DNA of 64,000 bases from Cellulomonas soli (GCF_013409305.1 NZ_JACBZJ010000001.1:3720001-3784000), one strand, 5' to 3'; numbered from the stretch's first letter, positions 40,157 through 48,931 are shown. Made by a program: numbers and translations. The notes: generated by a model not told the origin, from the letters alone.

Positions 40157-41956
40157 GTGCCCGTTCCCTCCACCTCCGACCGCCCCACACCCCGCGCGCA
40201 AGGTCGCCTGCGCCGGGCGCTGACGGCCCTGGTTGCCGTCGCAGCCGTGGCCGCACCGCTCACCTTCGCCTCCGGACCCGCTCAGGCGGACAGCACACCG
40301 GACTGGCTGCACACCGACGGCAACCGGATCGTCGACGAGAACGGCAAGGAGGCCTGGCTCACCGGCGTCAACTGGTTCGGGTTCAACGCGACCGAGCGCG
40401 TCTTCCACGGTCTGTGGACCGCGAACATCCGCACCCTGACCAAGGGCATGGCCGACCGCGGCATCAACGTCGTCCGTGTGCCGATCTCCACGCAGCTGCT
40501 GCTGGAGTGGAAGGCGGGCACCGTCGTGGCCGCCCCGAACGTCAACACGTACGCGAACCCCGAGCTCACGGGCATGAACAACCTGCAGATCTTCGACTAC
40601 TGGCTCTCGCTGTGCGACGAGTACGGGCTCAAGGTCGTGCTCGACGTGCACAGCGCCGAGGCGGACAACGCCGGGCACTTCGCGCCGATGTGGTTCAAGG
40701 GCGCGATCACCACGCAGGACGTGTACGCCGGTTGGGAGTGGGTGGCCGCCCGGTACAAGGACGACGACACGATCATCGGCGCCGACCTGAAGAACGAGCC
40801 GCACGGCACCGCGGGAGCCGTCCCGCGCGCCAAGTGGGACGGGACCGCCGACGCCGACAACTTCCGCGCGTTCGCCCAGGAGGCCGGTCGGCGCATCCTG
40901 GCGATCAACCCGCGGCTGCTGATCCTCGTCGAGGGCATCGAGGTGTACCCGAAGGCCGGCGTCCCGTGGTCGTCGACGAGCTCGGCCGACTACGTCGGAA
41001 CCTGGTGGGGCGGGAACCTGCGCGGCGCACGCGAGTTCCCGATCGACCTGGGCGCGAACCAGGACCAGCTCGTGTACTCCCCGCACGACTACGGTCCGCT
41101 GGTCTCCGCCCAGCCGTGGTTCACCGGCGACTGGAACCGCACGACGCTCGAGCGTGACGTGTGGGACCCGAACTGGCTCTACCTGCACAAGGAGGGCACC
41201 GCGCCGCTGCTCATCGGCGAGTGGGGCGGGATCCTCGACGGCGGCCCGAACCAGAGGTGGATGACGGCGCTGCGCGACCTGATCGTCGAGCGGCGGCTCT
41301 CGCACACCTTCTGGGTGCTCAACCCGAACTCGGGCGACACCGGTGGTCTGCTGCTCGACGACTGGGTCACCTGGGACGCGGCGAAGTACGCGCTGCTCAA
41401 GCCCGCGCTCTGGCAGGACGGCGGCAAGTTCGTCAGCCTGGACCACCAGGTCCCGCTGGGCGGGGCAGGCAGCACGACGGGGACGACGATCGCAGCGGTG
41501 GGCGGTGCGACGCCGACCCCGACGCCCACTGTCACCCCTACCGTCACCCCCACGGCCACGCCCACGGCCACGCCCACAGCGACGCCGACCCCGACCGTCA
41601 CGCCCACCGCGACGCCGACGCCGACCCTGCCCCCGGCCGCCACGTGCGCCGTGCGCTACACCGCCTCGAGCTGGAGCTCGGGCTTCACCGCCTCGGTCCG
41701 GATCACCAACACCGGGACGACCGCTCGCTCAGGGTGGGCGCTCTCGTTCGCGTTCCCGAGCGGCCAGAGCCTCACCCAGGGCTGGTCGGCCACCTGGTCG
41801 CAGACCGGGGCGACGGTCAGGGCGACGAACCTGGCATGGAACGGGACCCTGGCCCCGGGGGCGAGCACCGAGATCGGGTTCAACGGCGCGTTCAGCGGCC
41901 AGAACGGCGCACCGACCTCGTTCACGCTCGACGGCGTGGTCTGCGCCGCGGGCTGA
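40157..41956 (+). CDS. GH5 endoglucanase with Pro/Thr linker and CBM2
   Basis: A 599-residue secreted enzyme. Residues 1-44 form a signal peptide ending ASGPAQA. The GH5 catalytic domain spans about 50-440: Glu214 in DLKNEPHG is the expected acid/base and Glu355 in LIGEWGG the nucleophile, with GVNWFGFNATERVFHGL near the N-terminus. A Pro/Thr-rich linker (about 452-493) leads to a CBM2 from about residue 496. It cleaves internal beta-1,4 bonds of cellulose and should act with the GH6 enzyme. The GTG is preceded by GGGAGG six bases upstream. Confidence 0.95.
   Translation: MPVPSTSDRPTPRAQGRLRRALTALVAVAAVAAPLTFASGPAQADSTPDWLHTDGNRIVDENGKEAWLTGVNWFGFNATERVFHGLWTANIRTLTKGMADRGINVVRVPISTQLLLEWKAGTVVAAPNVNTYANPELTGMNNLQIFDYWLSLCDEYGLKVVLDVHSAEADNAGHFAPMWFKGAITTQDVYAGWEWVAARYKDDDTIIGADLKNEPHGTAGAVPRAKWDGTADADNFRAFAQEAGRRILAINPRLLILVEGIEVYPKAGVPWSSTSSADYVGTWWGGNLRGAREFPIDLGANQDQLVYSPHDYGPLVSAQPWFTGDWNRTTLERDVWDPNWLYLHKEGTAPLLIGEWGGILDGGPNQRWMTALRDLIVERRLSHTFWVLNPNSGDTGGLLLDDWVTWDAAKYALLKPALWQDGGKFVSLDHQVPLGGAGSTTGTTIAAVGGATPTPTPTVTPTVTPTATPTATPTATPTPTVTPTATPTPTLPPAATCAVRYTASSWSSGFTASVRITNTGTTARSGWALSFAFPSGQSLTQGWSATWSQTGATVRATNLAWNGTLAPGASTEIGFNGAFSGQNGAPTSFTLDGVVCAAG
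41509..41638 (+). repeat. Pro/Thr linker-coding repeat in the GH5 gene
   Basis: Short degenerate repeats encoding PT, PTV and PTA units join the GH5 domain to its CBM2. Similar linkers occur in the GH74 gene. They are flexible and often O-glycosylated in actinobacteria. Confidence 0.85.
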
Positions 41957-41970
41957 ACGACCCGCGTACG

Positions 41971-42017
41971 ACGACGGCGGCGCGGCGTCCCTTCCGGGGC
42001 GACCGCGCCGCCGTCGT
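41971..42017. terminator. bidirectional terminator after the GH5 gene
   Basis: A perfect 15-bp inverted repeat (41971-41985 with 42003-42017, arm ACGACGGCGGCGCGG) with a 17-base loop lies between the GH5 gene and the convergent aldolase gene. Confidence 0.75.
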
Positions 42018-42047
42018 TCTCCGGAGGCCCGCGAACGGGTCGGTCCG

Positions 42048-43100
42048 TCAGCGCGCGGCGAGCGCGGCGGCGACCTCGGACACGAAGGCGTCGACGTCGG
42101 CCTCGGTGGTGTCGAAGGCGCACATCCAGCGCACCTCACCGGTGGCCACGTCCCAGTCGTAGAAGCGTCGGTGCTCGCGCAGCGTGTCGGCCACGCCGTC
42201 CGGCAGCACGACGAACACCGCGTTGGACTGCGTGGGCTGCGTGACCCGCACCCCGGGCAGGCGTTCGACACCTGCGCGCAGGCGTGCGGCCATCGCGTTC
42301 GCGTGCCGGGCGGAGGTCAGCCACAGGTCGCCCTCGTAGAGGGCGACGATCTGCGCCGAGACGAACCGCATCTTCGAGGCCAGCTGCATGTCGACCTTGC
42401 GCAGGTACTCCAGCCCGGTCGACCGCGACGGGTCGAGCACGACGACGGCCTCACCGAACAGCAGGCCGTTCTTCGTGCCACCGAGCGAGACGAGGTCGAC
42501 GCCCGCGTCGGTGGTGAACGCGCGCAGCGGCAGGTCGAGCGAGGCAGCCGCGTTGGACAGCCGGGCGCCGTCGACGTGCAGCGCCAGCCCGTGCCCGTGC
42601 GCGTGCTCGGCCAGGGTCGCGATCTCCTCGACCGTGTACGCCGTGCCCAGCTCGGTGGTCTGGGTGATCGACACGACGCCGGGCTGGGCGCGGTGCTCGT
42701 CACCGAAGCCCCACGCCTGACGGTCGACGAGCTCGGGCGTCAGCTTGCCGTCGGGCGTCGGCACGGTCAGCAGCTTGATCCCGCCGATGCGTTCGGGGGC
42801 GCCGTTCTCGTCGGTGTTGATGTGGGCCTGCTCGGCGCAGATCACCGCACCCCAGCGCGGCAGCGCGGACTGCAGGCTGAGCACGTTGGCCCCGGTGCCG
42901 TTGAAGACCGGGAACCCGACCGCCTGCTCGCCGAAGTGCGCGCGCAGGACCTCCCGCAGGCGTGCGGTGTAGAGGTCGGAGCCGTAGGCGGTCTGGTGGC
43001 CCTCGTTCGCCTCGACGAGCGCGGAGAGGACCTGCGGGTGGGCTCCGGCGTAGTTGTCGGAGGCGAAGTCGCGGCGGGCGGGATCGTGCAGTCGGGTCAC
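42048..43100 (-). CDS. threonine aldolase / beta-eliminating lyase family
   Basis: A 350-residue PLP enzyme with DFASDNYAGAHPQVLSALVEANEGHQTAYGSD, GLALHVDGARLSNAAASLDLP and the PLP-lysine motif SLGGTKNGLLFGEAVVVL. This is the low-specificity threonine aldolase pattern; the usual reaction cleaves threonine or allo-threonine to glycine and acetaldehyde. The GTG at 43100 is preferred because GGGAGAG lies nine bases upstream; the ATG at 43118 is an alternative. Confidence 0.9.
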   Translation of the reverse strand: MTRLHDPARRDFASDNYAGAHPQVLSALVEANEGHQTAYGSDLYTARLREVLRAHFGEQAVGFPVFNGTGANVLSLQSALPRWGAVICAEQAHINTDENGAPERIGGIKLLTVPTPDGKLTPELVDRQAWGFGDEHRAQPGVVSITQTTELGTAYTVEEIATLAEHAHGHGLALHVDGARLSNAAASLDLPLRAFTTDAGVDLVSLGGTKNGLLFGEAVVVLDPSRSTGLEYLRKVDMQLASKMRFVSAQIVALYEGDLWLTSARHANAMAARLRAGVERLPGVRVTQPTQSNAVFVVLPDGVADTLREHRRFYDWDVATGEVRWMCAFDTTEADVDAFVSEVAAALAAR

Positions 43101-43221
43101 CGGCCCAGTCTCTCCCATCACCGCAGACGCCGTGGCCGGATGCGGACGGTGGGGCGTGGACGGCCCGAAGCGGGCGGTCGTGGACGGGCGGCCGGGCGAG
43201 TGCGTCGGACGCGGCCCGAGC

Positions 43222-43638
43222 TCAGGCGAGCGTGTCGTGGGCCGCTGCGCGGCAGGCGGCGCAGGTGCCGACCAGCTCGATCGTGTGGTCCACGTCGTCG
43301 AAGCCGTGGGCGGCCGCCACCTGTGTCGCCCATCCCTCGGCGACCGGGGCGTCGATCTCGACCGTGCGCCCGCAACGGCGGCACACCAGGTGGTGGTGGT
43401 GGCTGCGGCGCTCGCAGCGGCGGTAGACGGCCTCGCCGTCCTCCGAGCGCAGCACGTCGACCTCGCCGGTCTCCACGAGCAGCTGCACGGCCCGGTACAC
43501 GGTCGCCAGGCCGACGCCCGAGCCGCGGGCACGCAGCAGCTCGTGCAGCTGCTGGGCGCTGCGGAACTCGTCGAGCGTGCCGAGCAGGTCGAGGATCTCG
43601 GTGCGCTGCTTGGTCTGCCTGGGCGGCACCGGGGACAT
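43222..43638 (-). CDS. Fur-family metal-responsive regulator
   Basis: A 138-residue regulator with an N-terminal winged helix (QTKQRTEILDLLGTLDEFRSAQQLHELLRARGSGVGLATVYRAVQLLVE) and a His/Cys-rich C-terminal half, including SHHHHLVCRRCGRTVEID and the CAAC pair near the end. These features fit Fur or Zur proteins that sense iron or zinc; the sequence does not settle which metal. The ATG at 43638 is chosen because AGGAGG lies five bases upstream, rather than longer N-terminal variants. Confidence 0.9.
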   Translation of the reverse strand: MSPVPPRQTKQRTEILDLLGTLDEFRSAQQLHELLRARGSGVGLATVYRAVQLLVETGEVDVLRSEDGEAVYRRCERRSHHHHLVCRRCGRTVEIDAPVAEGWATQVAAAHGFDDVDHTIELVGTCAACRAAAHDTLA

Positions 43639-43702
43639 CCCCACCTCCTGCTTCGTGAGATCCATTCGCAACATGCTAACGAACGTGCGTGTTCCCGACA
43701 TG

Positions 43703-43742
43703 CGACCGGGCCCCGACCCCCGCAGGGACCAGGGCCCGGTCG
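43703..43742. terminator. hairpin between the HU and Fur-family genes
   Basis: A perfect 11-bp inverted repeat (43703-43713 with 43732-43742, arm CGACCGGGCCC) with an 18-base loop follows the HU gene on the minus strand. Confidence 0.6.
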
Positions 43743-43792
43743 ACACCGGTACGGACGCCGCCGGAGGCGATCCGGTCAGGCGTACGGACGGG

Positions 43793-44080
43793 TCAGGCGG
43801 AGACGGCCCGCTTCAGGGCGCTGCCGGCGGTCAGCTTCACGCGGAAGCCGGCCGGGATCTCGAGCTTCTCGCCCGTCTGCGGGTTGATGCCGGTGCGAGC
43901 CGAACGCTCCGCACGCGACACGGCCAGCAGGCCGGGGATCGTGACGCTCTCGCCGGCGGCGAGCTGCTCGACGAGCACCTCCTGGAAGGCACGCAGCGCC
44001 TTGTCGGCGTCGGTGTTGGTCAGGCCCGCCTTCGCGGCGATGGCCTGGACGAGCTCGGTGCGGTTCACGCTCACGGACAT
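43793..44080 (-). CDS. hup: histone-like DNA-binding protein HU
   Basis: A 95-residue HU protein starting MSVSVNRTELVQAIAAKAGLTNTDADKALRAFQEVL, with the conserved DNA-binding arm ERSARTGINPQTGEKLEIPAGFRVKLTAGSALKRAV. HU bends DNA and organises the nucleoid. It lacks the long Lys/Ala-rich tail of mycobacterial HupB, so it is the short form. A strong AAGGAG site precedes the ATG. The leader is about 109 bases and contains three phased repeats. Confidence 0.96.
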   Translation of the reverse strand: MSVSVNRTELVQAIAAKAGLTNTDADKALRAFQEVLVEQLAAGESVTIPGLLAVSRAERSARTGINPQTGEKLEIPAGFRVKLTAGSALKRAVSA

Positions 44081-44140
44081 GTGCTCCTTGTTGACTGGAC
44101 ACGTGCAGGCCCGCGGGGCGGGCCGACGTCGACGGTGCAG

Positions 44141-44171
44141 GGACAGGCCCAGGACAGGCCAGGGACAGGCC
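44141..44171. repeat. three 11-bp tandem repeats in the HU leader
   Basis: GGACAGGCC occurs three times at exactly 11-base spacing (44141, 44152, 44163). On the HU transcript these read as repeated GGCCUGUCC units between the predicted start and the coding sequence. Confidence 0.7.
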
Positions 44172-44195
44172 AGGCACCGGCGGACGCCGCCGACG

Positions 44196-44201
44196 ACCTT
44201 A
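44196..44201 (-). promoter_or_regulatory. -10 box for HU
   Basis: TAAGGT on the minus strand would start transcription near 44189, about 109 bases before the HU ATG. Confidence 0.4.
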
Positions 44202-44327
44202 GTCGCAGATCGGGCGCGTCCATGCACCGGACGCGCCCGGGACCAGGCGCCTCACCCCCCGGCCGATCCCGGCCCATCGTGCTCGACCTCCGCAAGACCT
44301 CCGCGCGAGCCCGCTCGACGCACGTGG

Positions 44328-45398
44328 TCAGCCCGCGCGACGGGCCACCAGCTCCTCCGCCGGGAGGGTGTTCACGACCCGGTCGGGTCCGATGCCCAGC
44401 GCGGCGGCGCGCACGCACCCGTCGATCTGCCACGCGAGGTGGCCCGGCGCGTGCGCGTCGGTGTCGATCGCGAACACGCACCCGCTCGCCACCGCGACGG
44501 CCAGCAGCGCGTCCGGCGGGTCCACGCGGTCGGGCCGGCAGTTGATCTCGACCGCGACCCCGTGCTCGGCGCACGCCTCGAACACCGCAGAGGCGTCGAA
44601 GTCGCTCGGCGGTCGCACCCGGCCCGTGACCCGCCGCCCGGTGCAGTGCCCGAGGACGTCGGTGTGCGGGTCGCGCACGGCCCGGAGCATGCGTGCCGTC
44701 ATCGTCGCCCGGTCCGCCCGCAGGTCGGAGTGCACGGACGCGACGACGACGTCCAGCGCCCCGAGCAGGTCCGGGTCCTGGTCGAGCGTGCCGTCCGCGA
44801 GGATGTCGACCTCGATGCCCCGCAGCAGACGGAACGGGGCCAGCGGCGCTCGCAGCGCGTCGATCTGGGCGATCTGGTCGCGCAGCCGGGCCGCGGTCAG
44901 GCCGTGGGCGACGGTCAGCCGCGGGGAGTGGTCGGTGACCACCAGGTACTCGTGCCCGACCTCGAGCGCGCCGAGCACCATCTCCTGCATCGACGTCGTG
45001 CCGTCGCTCGCCTCGGTGTGCGCGTGCAGGTCGCCGCGCACCGCCGCCCGCAGCGCCGCCGCCGGCTCCCCGGGGTCCGGTCCGGCCGCCGCAGCGGCCG
45101 TCCGCTCGAGCTCGTCGAGGTACGGCACGGGTTCGCCGCGCAGCACCTGGGTGAGCACCTGCGCGGTCCGCGCGCCCACGCCGGGCACGTCGGTGAGCGT
45201 GCCCGCGGCCGCCAGTGCGGCCAACCGGTCCGGGCCCAGCGGCTCGACCGCGCGCACCGCATGCCGGAACGCGGCGGCCCGGTACGGGTCGGCCTGCAGG
45301 CCCTCCAGCAGCCATGCGGCACGACGCAGGGCGGCGACCGCCGTCTCCGGACCGGCCGCACCCGGCGACGCGGCCGGTCCTGGACGCCGTGAGGTCAC
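44328..45398 (-). CDS. PHP-domain phosphoesterase (PolX C-terminal-like)
   Basis: A 356-residue protein. The first part has a helix-hairpin-helix-like DNA-binding segment (LTDVPGVGARTAQVLTQVLRGEPVPYLDELERT, residues 68-100). The PHP metal centre follows: GDLHAHTEASDGTTS, VVTDHSPRL, GIEVDILADG, SVHSDL, LGHCTGR and IDTDAHAPG. It is like the C-terminal part of bacterial PolX without the polymerase domain, and such domains have 3'-5' exonuclease or phosphatase activity. Its GTG overlaps the Ku stop by four bases. Co-transcription with Ku suggests a role in DNA-end processing, as an inference. Confidence 0.85.
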   Translation of the reverse strand: MTSRRPGPAASPGAAGPETAVAALRRAAWLLEGLQADPYRAAAFRHAVRAVEPLGPDRLAALAAAGTLTDVPGVGARTAQVLTQVLRGEPVPYLDELERTAAAAAGPDPGEPAAALRAAVRGDLHAHTEASDGTTSMQEMVLGALEVGHEYLVVTDHSPRLTVAHGLTAARLRDQIAQIDALRAPLAPFRLLRGIEVDILADGTLDQDPDLLGALDVVVASVHSDLRADRATMTARMLRAVRDPHTDVLGHCTGRRVTGRVRPPSDFDASAVFEACAEHGVAVEINCRPDRVDPPDALLAVAVASGCVFAIDTDAHAPGHLAWQIDGCVRAAALGIGPDRVVNTLPAEELVARRAG

Positions 45399-46351
45399 GA
45401 GGCCTGACGGCGGCTGCGGCGGGCAGCCTTCGCCGCGGGGGCAGCCTCGGGCACGGCGTCAGTCAGGGCATCCGACCCGGTCGGAGTGCGGGGCGCCGCA
45501 GGCTTGCGCGCCCGCGTCGCCCGGGCAGCCGGGGCCGCCTTCTCGACCACGGCGGGCGCACCGTGCCCCGCACGGGCCTTCTCCACGCTGCGCTGCAGCG
45601 CAGCCAGCAGGTCGACGACCTCACCGCCCTCCCCCGGCTCGCCGCCCTCGGCCGCCGGCACCGCCTGCGTGTGCCCGGCCGACACCTTCTGCTCGATGAG
45701 CGCGACCATCGCCGCCTCGTAGGAGTCCGTGTACTGCGACGGGTCGAAGTCCGCCGCCAACGACTCCACCAGCGAGGACGCCATCGTCAGCTCCTGCGGG
45801 CGCAGCTGCACCTGGGCGTCCAGCACCGGGAAGTCCGCCGCCCGCAGCTCGTCCGGCCACAGCAACGTCTGCAGCACGATGACCTTGCCGCGCACCCGCA
45901 GGACCGCCATCGACTCGCGCTGCCGCAAGGCGACCTTCACGACGGCCATCCGGTCCGTGGCCTCCAGTGCCCCGCGCAGCAACGCGTACGGCTTCGCCGA
46001 GGTCTTGTCCGGCTCCAGGTAGTACGTGCGCTGCAGCAGGATCGGGTCGACCTGGTCCGACGGCACGAACTCGAGGACCTCGATCTCGTGCCCCGACGCC
46101 AACGGAAGCTCGGCCAGGTCCTCGTCGGTGAGGACCACCAGCTCACCGGTGCCCGTCTCGTAGCCCTTGGCGATGTCCGCCGTCTCCACCGTCTCCCCGC
46201 ACGCGCTGCACGTACGCCGGTACCGGATCCGCCCACCGTCCGGGCGGTGCACCTGGTGCAGCTGCACCTCGTGCTCACCCGTCGCCGCGTACAGACGCAC
46301 CGGCACGTTCACCAGCCCGAACGCGACCGCACCCTTCCAGATCGCCCGCAT
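45395..46351 (-). CDS. ku: non-homologous end-joining protein Ku
   Basis: A 318-residue bacterial Ku with MRAIWKGAVAFGLVNVPVRLYAATGEHEVQLHQVHRPDGGRIRYRRTCSACGE, the LPLASGHEIEVLEFVPSDQVDPILLQRTYYLEPDK core and a Lys/Ala-rich C-terminal tail that would bind DNA or recruit LigD. Ku forms a homodimeric ring on double-strand breaks. It starts next to the divergent ligase gene and overlaps the PHP gene downstream, so the repair genes are arranged as two opposite transcripts. Confidence 0.96.
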   Translation of the reverse strand: MRAIWKGAVAFGLVNVPVRLYAATGEHEVQLHQVHRPDGGRIRYRRTCSACGETVETADIAKGYETGTGELVVLTDEDLAELPLASGHEIEVLEFVPSDQVDPILLQRTYYLEPDKTSAKPYALLRGALEATDRMAVVKVALRQRESMAVLRVRGKVIVLQTLLWPDELRAADFPVLDAQVQLRPQELTMASSLVESLAADFDPSQYTDSYEAAMVALIEQKVSAGHTQAVPAAEGGEPGEGGEVVDLLAALQRSVEKARAGHGAPAVVEKAAPAARATRARKPAAPRTPTGSDALTDAVPEAAPAAKAARRSRRQAS

Positions 46352-46450
46352 GGCCCCGCCCCCGTCCTAGACGACGACCCTGACGACCGCCCCCGGTGCG
46401 GTCGGGTCGCTCCCCGCGACGTGCGTACCCCCTCTCGGCAGGATGGACCC

Positions 46451-47443
46451 GTGGAGCCCATGCTCGCCACCCCTGCACCCACCGCGCCCCCCACCCGGGC
46501 CCGCGCCGCGAGCAACGCCGCGCCCGGCCCGGAAGGGCTTCCAGGAGGGTTCCCGGGAGGCCCGGAGTGGGCGTTCGAGGTCAAGTGGGACGGCGTGCGC
46601 GTCCTGGCCGACACCCGCACCGGACAGCTGCACCTGACCGGCCGAACCGGCGCCGACGTCACCGTCGCCTACCCCGAGCTCGCCGGGCTGGGCACCGTCC
46701 AGGGCGCCCTGCTCGACGGAGAGGTCGTGCTCCTGCACCAGGGCACACCCTCGTTCGCCGCGCTCGCCGCACGCATGCACGTGCGCGACGGCGCGCGTGC
46801 CCGGGCGCTCGCGGACCGCGCACCGGTCACCTACCTCGTCTTCGACGTGCTCAGCCTGTACGGCGTCGACCTGCACCGACGCCCCTGGCACGAGCGGCGC
46901 GCCACGCTCGAACGCCTCACCCTGCCCGCGCACGTGCAGGCCTCCCCCGTCTACGACGACGGTGCGGCGCTGTGGGAGGCCACCGACGCACAAGGGCTCG
47001 AAGGTGTCCTGGCGAAACGCCGCGACGCCGCCTACCAGCCCGGGCGCCGATCCCCCGACTGGGTCAAGGCCGCGCACCGGCGCACCCGCACCGCGCTCGT
47101 CGCAGGCTGGCGCGAGGAGTCCACCGGGCACGGCACCCTCGCCGCCGTCCTGCTCGCCGCCCCCGACGCCGACGGCGCGCTGCGCTACCTCGGCCGCGCC
47201 GGCTCCGGCCTGAGCGCCACCACGGCCACCGACCTGCGCAGGATCCTGACCGCCCACCCCGCCGACGCCTCACCCCTGGACGACACCGTCCCGGCCGCCG
47301 ACGCCCTCGGCACGCACTGGTGCACCCCCGGTCTGCTCGTCGACGTCCTCTACCTGAACCGCACCCCCGTCGGACGCCTACGCCAACCCGTGGTCCGAGG
47401 CGTGCGCACGGACGTGCCCGTCGACCCCTGGGAACGACCATGA
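46451..47443 (+). CDS. ligD-lig: ATP-dependent DNA ligase (LigD ligase module)
   Basis: A 330-residue stand-alone ligase. The nucleotidyltransferase part has VEPMLATPAP at the start, the catalytic Lys in WAFEVKWDGVRVLAD, LDGEVVLLHQG, YLVFDVLSLYG and GLEGVLAKRRDAAYQPGRRSPDWVKAAH; an OB-fold follows. In many bacteria this module is fused to a polymerase and nuclease as LigD. Here it is a separate gene, with the polymerase module just downstream. The GTG at 46451 gives the conserved N-terminus. Confidence 0.93.
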   Translation: MEPMLATPAPTAPPTRARAASNAAPGPEGLPGGFPGGPEWAFEVKWDGVRVLADTRTGQLHLTGRTGADVTVAYPELAGLGTVQGALLDGEVVLLHQGTPSFAALAARMHVRDGARARALADRAPVTYLVFDVLSLYGVDLHRRPWHERRATLERLTLPAHVQASPVYDDGAALWEATDAQGLEGVLAKRRDAAYQPGRRSPDWVKAAHRRTRTALVAGWREESTGHGTLAAVLLAAPDADGALRYLGRAGSGLSATTATDLRRILTAHPADASPLDDTVPAADALGTHWCTPGLLVDVLYLNRTPVGRLRQPVVRGVRTDVPVDPWERP

Positions 47444-47456
47444 CCTCGGAGGAACC

Positions 47457-48332
47457 GTGACCCCCGGAGCGCAGAGCCTCGAGGTCGACGGACGCCAGGT
47501 CCGGGTCACCCACCTCGACAAGGTGCTGTACCCGGGCACGGGCACCACCAAGGCCGACGTCATGCACTACCTCGTGCAGGTCGCCCCCGCCCTGCTGCGC
47601 CAGCTGCGCGACCGCCCCGTCACCCGCGTGCGCTGGCCCGACGGCGTCGACGGCCCCCGCTTCTTCGAGAAGAACGTCCCCCGCGGCGCCCCGCCGTGGC
47701 TGCGCCACCAGCACCTGCACGCCGCCCCCGGCGCACCCGACGAAGGCACCGAGCTCGACCTGCCGTTCCTCGACGACGTCGCCGGCCTCGTCTGGGCCGC
47801 CAACCAGGGCGCCCTCGAGCTGCACACCCCGCAGTGGACCGTCGGCCCCCGCGGCGGGCTGCGACACTGCGACCGCCTCGTCGTCGACCTCGACCCCGGA
47901 CCGCCGGCCGGGCTCGACCAGTGCGCCCGCGTCGCCCACCTCGTCGCCGACCGCCTCGCCGACGACGGCCTGACCACGGTCCCCGTCACCTCCGGCAGCA
48001 AGGGCATGCAGCTCTACGCGGCCCTCCCGCGACCCACCCCGGCCATGCAGGTGCACACCTACGCCCGCCGGCTCGCCGAGACCCTCGCCGCCGCGCACCC
48101 CTCGCTCGTCGTGTCGGTGATGCGCAAGGACCTGCGCACCGGACGCGTGCTCGTCGACTGGTCGCAGAACCACCCCGCCAAGACCACCATCACCCCCTGG
48201 TCGCTGCGCGGCCGGACGGCACCCACGGTCGCCGCACCGCGCCGCTGGGACGAGATCGGCCCCGGCCTGACCCAGCTCGCGCTCGCGGACGTCCTGGACC
48301 GTTGGGGGCAGGAGGGCGACCCGTTCGGCTGA
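47457..48332 (+). CDS. ligD-pol: LigD-type polymerase/primase
   Basis: A 291-residue stand-alone archaeo-eukaryotic primase-type polymerase. Motifs include VTHLDKVLYPGTGTTKADVMHYLVQVAP, FFEKNVPRGAPPWL, the catalytic DxD in LVVDLDPGPPAG and VTSGSKGMQLYAAL, RVLVDWSQNHPAKTTITPWSLR. In NHEJ it fills gaps, often with ribonucleotides, before ligation. It follows the ligase gene by 13 bp. No LigD phosphoesterase (PE) module is seen on this side of the cluster. Confidence 0.93.
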   Translation: MTPGAQSLEVDGRQVRVTHLDKVLYPGTGTTKADVMHYLVQVAPALLRQLRDRPVTRVRWPDGVDGPRFFEKNVPRGAPPWLRHQHLHAAPGAPDEGTELDLPFLDDVAGLVWAANQGALELHTPQWTVGPRGGLRHCDRLVVDLDPGPPAGLDQCARVAHLVADRLADDGLTTVPVTSGSKGMQLYAALPRPTPAMQVHTYARRLAETLAAAHPSLVVSVMRKDLRTGRVLVDWSQNHPAKTTITPWSLRGRTAPTVAAPRRWDEIGPGLTQLALADVLDRWGQEGDPFG

Positions 48333-48406
48333 GGCCCCAGATGCGGGTCGGGCATCGCTTTGGCACGGTGGTCGGACGACCCCACGACGAGACGAGAGGG
48401 GCAACC

Positions 48407-48931
48407 ATGCCCAGCAAGGCTCTTCCGAAGTACACCGTGCCGTCCCTGACCCCGCAGACGGGGGCGAAGGTCGCCGCTGTCCTGCAGGGTCGGCTGCACG
48501 CCCTCAACGACCTGCACCTGACGCTCAAGCACATCCACTGGAACGTCGTGGGACCGCACTTCATCGCGGTGCACGAGATGCTCGACCCGCAGGTCGACGC
48601 CGTGCGGCTCATGGTCGACGCGATCGCCGAGCGGATCGCCACGCTGGGGGTCGCCCCCGTCGGCACACCGGGCGCGCTGGTCGAGGCGCGTTCGTGGGAC
48701 GACTACGCGATCGGGCGCGCCGGGGCGATCGAGCACCTGCGGGCGCTCGACGAGGTCTACGTCGGCGTCATCGGCTCGCACCGCGAGGCGGCGCAGGCCA
48801 CCGAGGAGCTCGATGCCGTGACGAACGACCTGCTCATCGGCCACCTGCACGAGCTCGAGCTGTTCCACTGGTTCGTGCGCGCCCACCTGGAGTCCTCCGG
48901 CGGCTCGCTCGACGGCACGTCCGCGGACTGA
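48407..48931 (+). CDS. dps: Dps-family ferritin-like DNA-protecting protein
   Basis: A 174-residue ferritin-like protein with HALNDLHLTLKHIHWNVVGPHFIAVHEMLDPQVDAVRLMVDAIAERIATLGVAPVG. This contains the His/Asp/Glu ferroxidase ligands at the dodecamer interface. Dps proteins oxidise iron with peroxide and shield DNA. It lies 74 bp after the LigD polymerase gene, next to the repair genes. A GAGAGG site lies eight bases before the ATG. Confidence 0.93.
   Translation: MPSKALPKYTVPSLTPQTGAKVAAVLQGRLHALNDLHLTLKHIHWNVVGPHFIAVHEMLDPQVDAVRLMVDAIAERIATLGVAPVGTPGALVEARSWDDYAIGRAGAIEHLRALDEVYVGVIGSHREAAQATEELDAVTNDLLIGHLHELELFHWFVRAHLESSGGSLDGTSAD

Noticed and set aside
41509..41638. Short tandem repeats that could suggest a CRISPR array
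   Set aside because: They are in-frame Pro/Thr codons of a protein linker, with no uniform repeat and spacer lengths.
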